From the NCBI GenBank assembly GCA_026129385.1, contig JAHCIE010000187.1, positions 1 to 6,605 of the forward strand: a stretch of 6,605 nucleotides of DNA. The letters are read 5' to 3'. How positions within the stretch are numbered: position 1 is the first letter of the stretch; every line of letters begins with the position of its first letter. The translations under genes were made by a program, and so were the position numbers. Below, in pieces: positions 4,331 to 6,605 of the stretch. Origin of the DNA: Anaerolineae bacterium. GTDB lineage: Bacteria; Chloroflexota; Anaerolineae; Epilineales; JAHCIE01. The notes beneath the pieces are model-generated. The model was not told the origin of the DNA, ran no database searches, and saw nothing but the letters and a program-made list of their open reading frames with translations.

Positions 4331-6605
4331 AACAAGATACCTGGCGAGCAAGTAAGCTCTTCGGGAAGTGGTGGTGGTGGGAAACCGAGTCGTACTCAGA
4401 TGTGACACTGCGTAACCAGACAGACTACCGTACTACGTATCAAGTCCTCGGCGCTTACGGTCGGACAGGATTTCTCGGTACAAGCTTCCAACCTCTTCTG
4501 GAGGAAGGAGTAGCAGCAGGAGCCGGGCGCGCCAGTAATGTGGCCCGATTGCACTATAACTGGGGCAGCCAGGGTGTCTCTCCGGACGAAAACAGCACGA
4601 TCGAGATGGATGTACTCGGGACGACAGACACTGGTACGTACTTCATCACGCATACAGGTACGCAGTGGACGCGTACGCATACGCTCAAGAACGGAGACGA
4701 GGCCCCTATACCGGTGGGCTTGAAGCAAGCGAACGACGCGCCAACGCTGCCTTATCCCATCCGTTCGCGTGTTGAAACGCGTCCCGACTCCTTGACCTAT
4801 GTTCCCCATCTATGGATCGACAACCCCTTCACCCAAACAATCCAGATTCGGGTCATGCAGCCTCTTCCTGAAGCCGTCCAAGTGATCGCGGCTAATGGCG
4901 CGATGCTGAACTCACAAAACCTGGTCTGGATGCGCAGTCTCGAACCACAGTCTACGGTAGAGATTACCCACGTGATCCGTTACGATGGGGCGACCGCTCT
5001 GCCGTTTAGCTACCCGTCAGCGCAGCTCGACATGTCCGACCCAGCCGCCGGAAGCTCGGCGACTTTCACGGGGCCCAGTGTGTCGGTGCGCGTGGTACCC
5101 CCAGTGGCTGGAGTCGGTGATCCGCCGCACGAGCTAGAGCTTGGGACTACCGTGCGGGTGCCTGTTACGCTCATCAATAGAGCGAATGTTACAGTCGATG
5201 CAACACTTCGGTTTACACTGACCGACATGGATGGCCGCGTGTTGGACAGCCCGTCTCACAGCCTGAGCCTCAGCCCCTTCGGGGAAACGAGCGTGGGCTT
5301 GCTCCTTCGCGCTCCGACAGTAGCCGGTGTCTACATTCTTGAGGCGAGCGTTGAGTCAAGTGGCGGATCCTCGCCCATTTTCGCTACATATGTGGAGGCG
5401 GTACCCCGCTTCTACCGCGTCTATCTGCCCGCCCTTCTCAACGGCACCTCTCTTGCCGACGATGCCAGACAACCAACGTCGACTCCCGCGCCGGCCCTGA
5501 CAAGCACCCCGTCTGCTACGCCCGTCTCTCCCGCGACAAGCGTACCGTCTCCAACGCCGTCCCGCACGCCCACGGCCACGCCTACCCCGACAGCCACCGG
5601 CACGCCTACCCCGAGGCCGACTAACCTGGCAACCACCACCTTCACGCCCACCCCAGGAATGACGACCATACCCGCTGGCCGAATCGAGGGCCAGCTACTC
5701 GCCGCCGGCGCGCCTGCCCCCGGTCAGACGCTCGCCCTCCGCCGCTATAATAGTACGACGACCGAGACCGTCTTGACGACTACGACGACCAGCGCCGGTT
5801 ACTATCAGTTCGCCAACCCGCCCGCACTGGCCCAGGGCGACAAGTACTACGTCTACTTCGGCCCGAACACCTCGCACCCCGAGTACGTCCATAACTGGCT
5901 GGGGCCGGACATCGTCAGTTATGCCACCGGGCAGACCGCTAGCGGCGGCGTCCTCAATATCGCGGATGCGCCGCTTGTCGGACCACCTGACGGCGGCACA
6001 GTCGCTTTCCCGGCAACCCTCACCTGGCGTCGCCGCAGTACCCCCACAGATAGCTATCGAGTCATCCTGTACGACCTGGCCGCCCAGTCTGTCCTCTGGA
6101 CGTCTGACCCACTTGGGTACCGCGACTCTCTCACAATCGCTTCCAGCGCCGATGTCCCTCACCTCGAGCCTGGCAAGCCCTATTATTGGTGGCTGGAAAT
6201 CACAGATAGCGCCACCAACGGAAATAGCTTCGGCGCCGGCTATGCCGCACGCAGAGTGACCTTCGGCAGCGCTCCTACACCTACGATCCCACCGCCCAGT
6301 AACGACACCTGCTCCGGCGCCGTGTCGATCCCGAGCTGGGCGTCCTGGCCTCAGGTCTACCGCCAGGATACGCGAGGAGCAACCGCACCAGGCAGTGACC
6401 CCACAAGTTGTGGAGGGGAACACGATAGCCACTCCGTCTGGTACCGCTGGGTAGCGCCTTCCGACGGAACCCTCGCCGCCGCCACCTGTGGCAGCAACTT
6501 CGACACAGTACTAACCATTTGGGAGGGCGCGGCGTGCGACGTCTTCGGTAGCCCGCTTGGCTGCAGCGACGATTCCTGCAGCGTTCAGTCGCAACTTACA
6601 GTGGG
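4321..6605 (+). CDS. C-terminal part of a large exported multidomain protein (no start of its own; runs off right edge)
   Basis: This frame is open for 761 codons to the window end, follows an in-frame TAG at 4318-4320, and has no plausible start near its beginning. The first ATG (4606) lies inside conserved-looking sequence, so the N-terminus lies in the frameshifted zone upstream. Domains by codon from 4321: 1-170, unrecognised; about 171-360, beta-rich, with a CARDB-like stretch TTVRVPVTLINRANVTVDAT (275-294); FYRVYLPALLNG (364-375); a Thr/Pro linker (385-451); a carboxypeptidase-regulatory/Cna-B-like domain (453-550, GRIEGQLLAAGAPAPGQTL); an FnIII-like domain (551-648, with TLTW and PYYWWLEI); a short PTPTIPPP linker (652-659); and a domain beginning SNDTC at 660. 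The last domain has HSVWYRWVAPSDGTL, CGSNFDTVLTIWEGAAC and six cysteines (664, 697, 723, 739, 748, 753), a beta-sandwich repeat type common in secreted bacterial proteins. It is extracellular by inference. No catalytic residues are recognised. Confidence 0.85.
5473..5673 (+). repeat. Thr/Pro-rich low-complexity linker
   Basis: About 67 codons dominated by Thr, Pro, Ser and Ala (SRTPTATPTPTATGTPTPRP), flanked by folded domains. At the DNA level short units such as CACGCCTACCCCGA recur twice (near 5577 and 5601). It is probably an extended, possibly O-glycosylated spacer placed after the YLP motif. Confidence 0.85.

Noticed and set aside
5421..5669. Minus-strand frame translating as Val/Gly repeats
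   Set aside because: It is the antisense image of the Thr/Pro linker codons.
5695..6432. A 245-codon open frame on the minus strand opposite the exported protein
   Set aside because: Low-complexity, Arg/Gly-rich translation with no domain. The plus frame here carries clear domain signatures over its full length.
1..6605. CRISPR array, insertion sequence, transposase or rRNA
   Set aside because: No regularly spaced direct repeats, terminal inverted repeats, transposase motifs or rRNA-like sequence were seen on either strand.

Overview
The window looks like chromosomal DNA from a GC-rich bacterium, most likely a Chloroflexota (Chloroflexia or Thermomicrobia type). The clue to the phylum is a large exported protein with a FYRVYLPALLNG segment followed by a Thr/Pro-rich 'TPTPT' linker. 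From general knowledge of those genomes, that pairing is common in their secreted proteins. The assignment is an inference, because no rRNA or other taxonomic marker is present.

Left part, minus strand (1-1471): a two-gene DNA-damage operon. An SOS-type promoter carries a Gram-positive-like LexA box (CGAACATATGTGCT) between its -35 and -10. It leads to a RecA-fold protein (589-1377, ImuA-like). Three bases later comes a Y-family polymerase homologue (585 to the left edge, ImuB-like) that lacks the catalytic carboxylates. This fits the accessory proteins of a mutagenic translesion (ImuA/ImuB type) cassette. No dnaE2/imuC is visible here.

Intergenic part (1378-1772): the two transcription units diverge. 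The plus-strand side has a near-consensus promoter (TTGACA-N16-TACAAT, 1565-1592), a foldable leader of about 140 nt, a strong intrinsic terminator (1703-1738), and only then the Shine-Dalgarno of the next gene. This is the layout of an attenuated leader or a small terminated RNA, and it is one of the two most interesting signals in the window.

Right part, plus strand (1773-6605): secreted, multidomain surface-type protein sequence. The 5' section (1773 to about 3125) encodes a signal peptide, seven LVIVD-type beta-propeller repeats and carboxypeptidase-regulatory-like beta-sandwich domains. The 3' section (4321 to the right edge) encodes beta-sandwich/CARDB-like sequence, the YLP motif, the Thr/Pro linker, another regulatory-like domain, an FnIII-like domain and a Cys-rich NDxC...WYRW domain. 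Between them (about 3125-4330) no frame stays open. Protein-like segments instead hop among all three plus frames at least ten times. The simplest reading is one very long exported-protein gene (or two adjacent ones) whose middle is eroded by indels, either a true pseudogene segment or a patch of bad consensus sequence.
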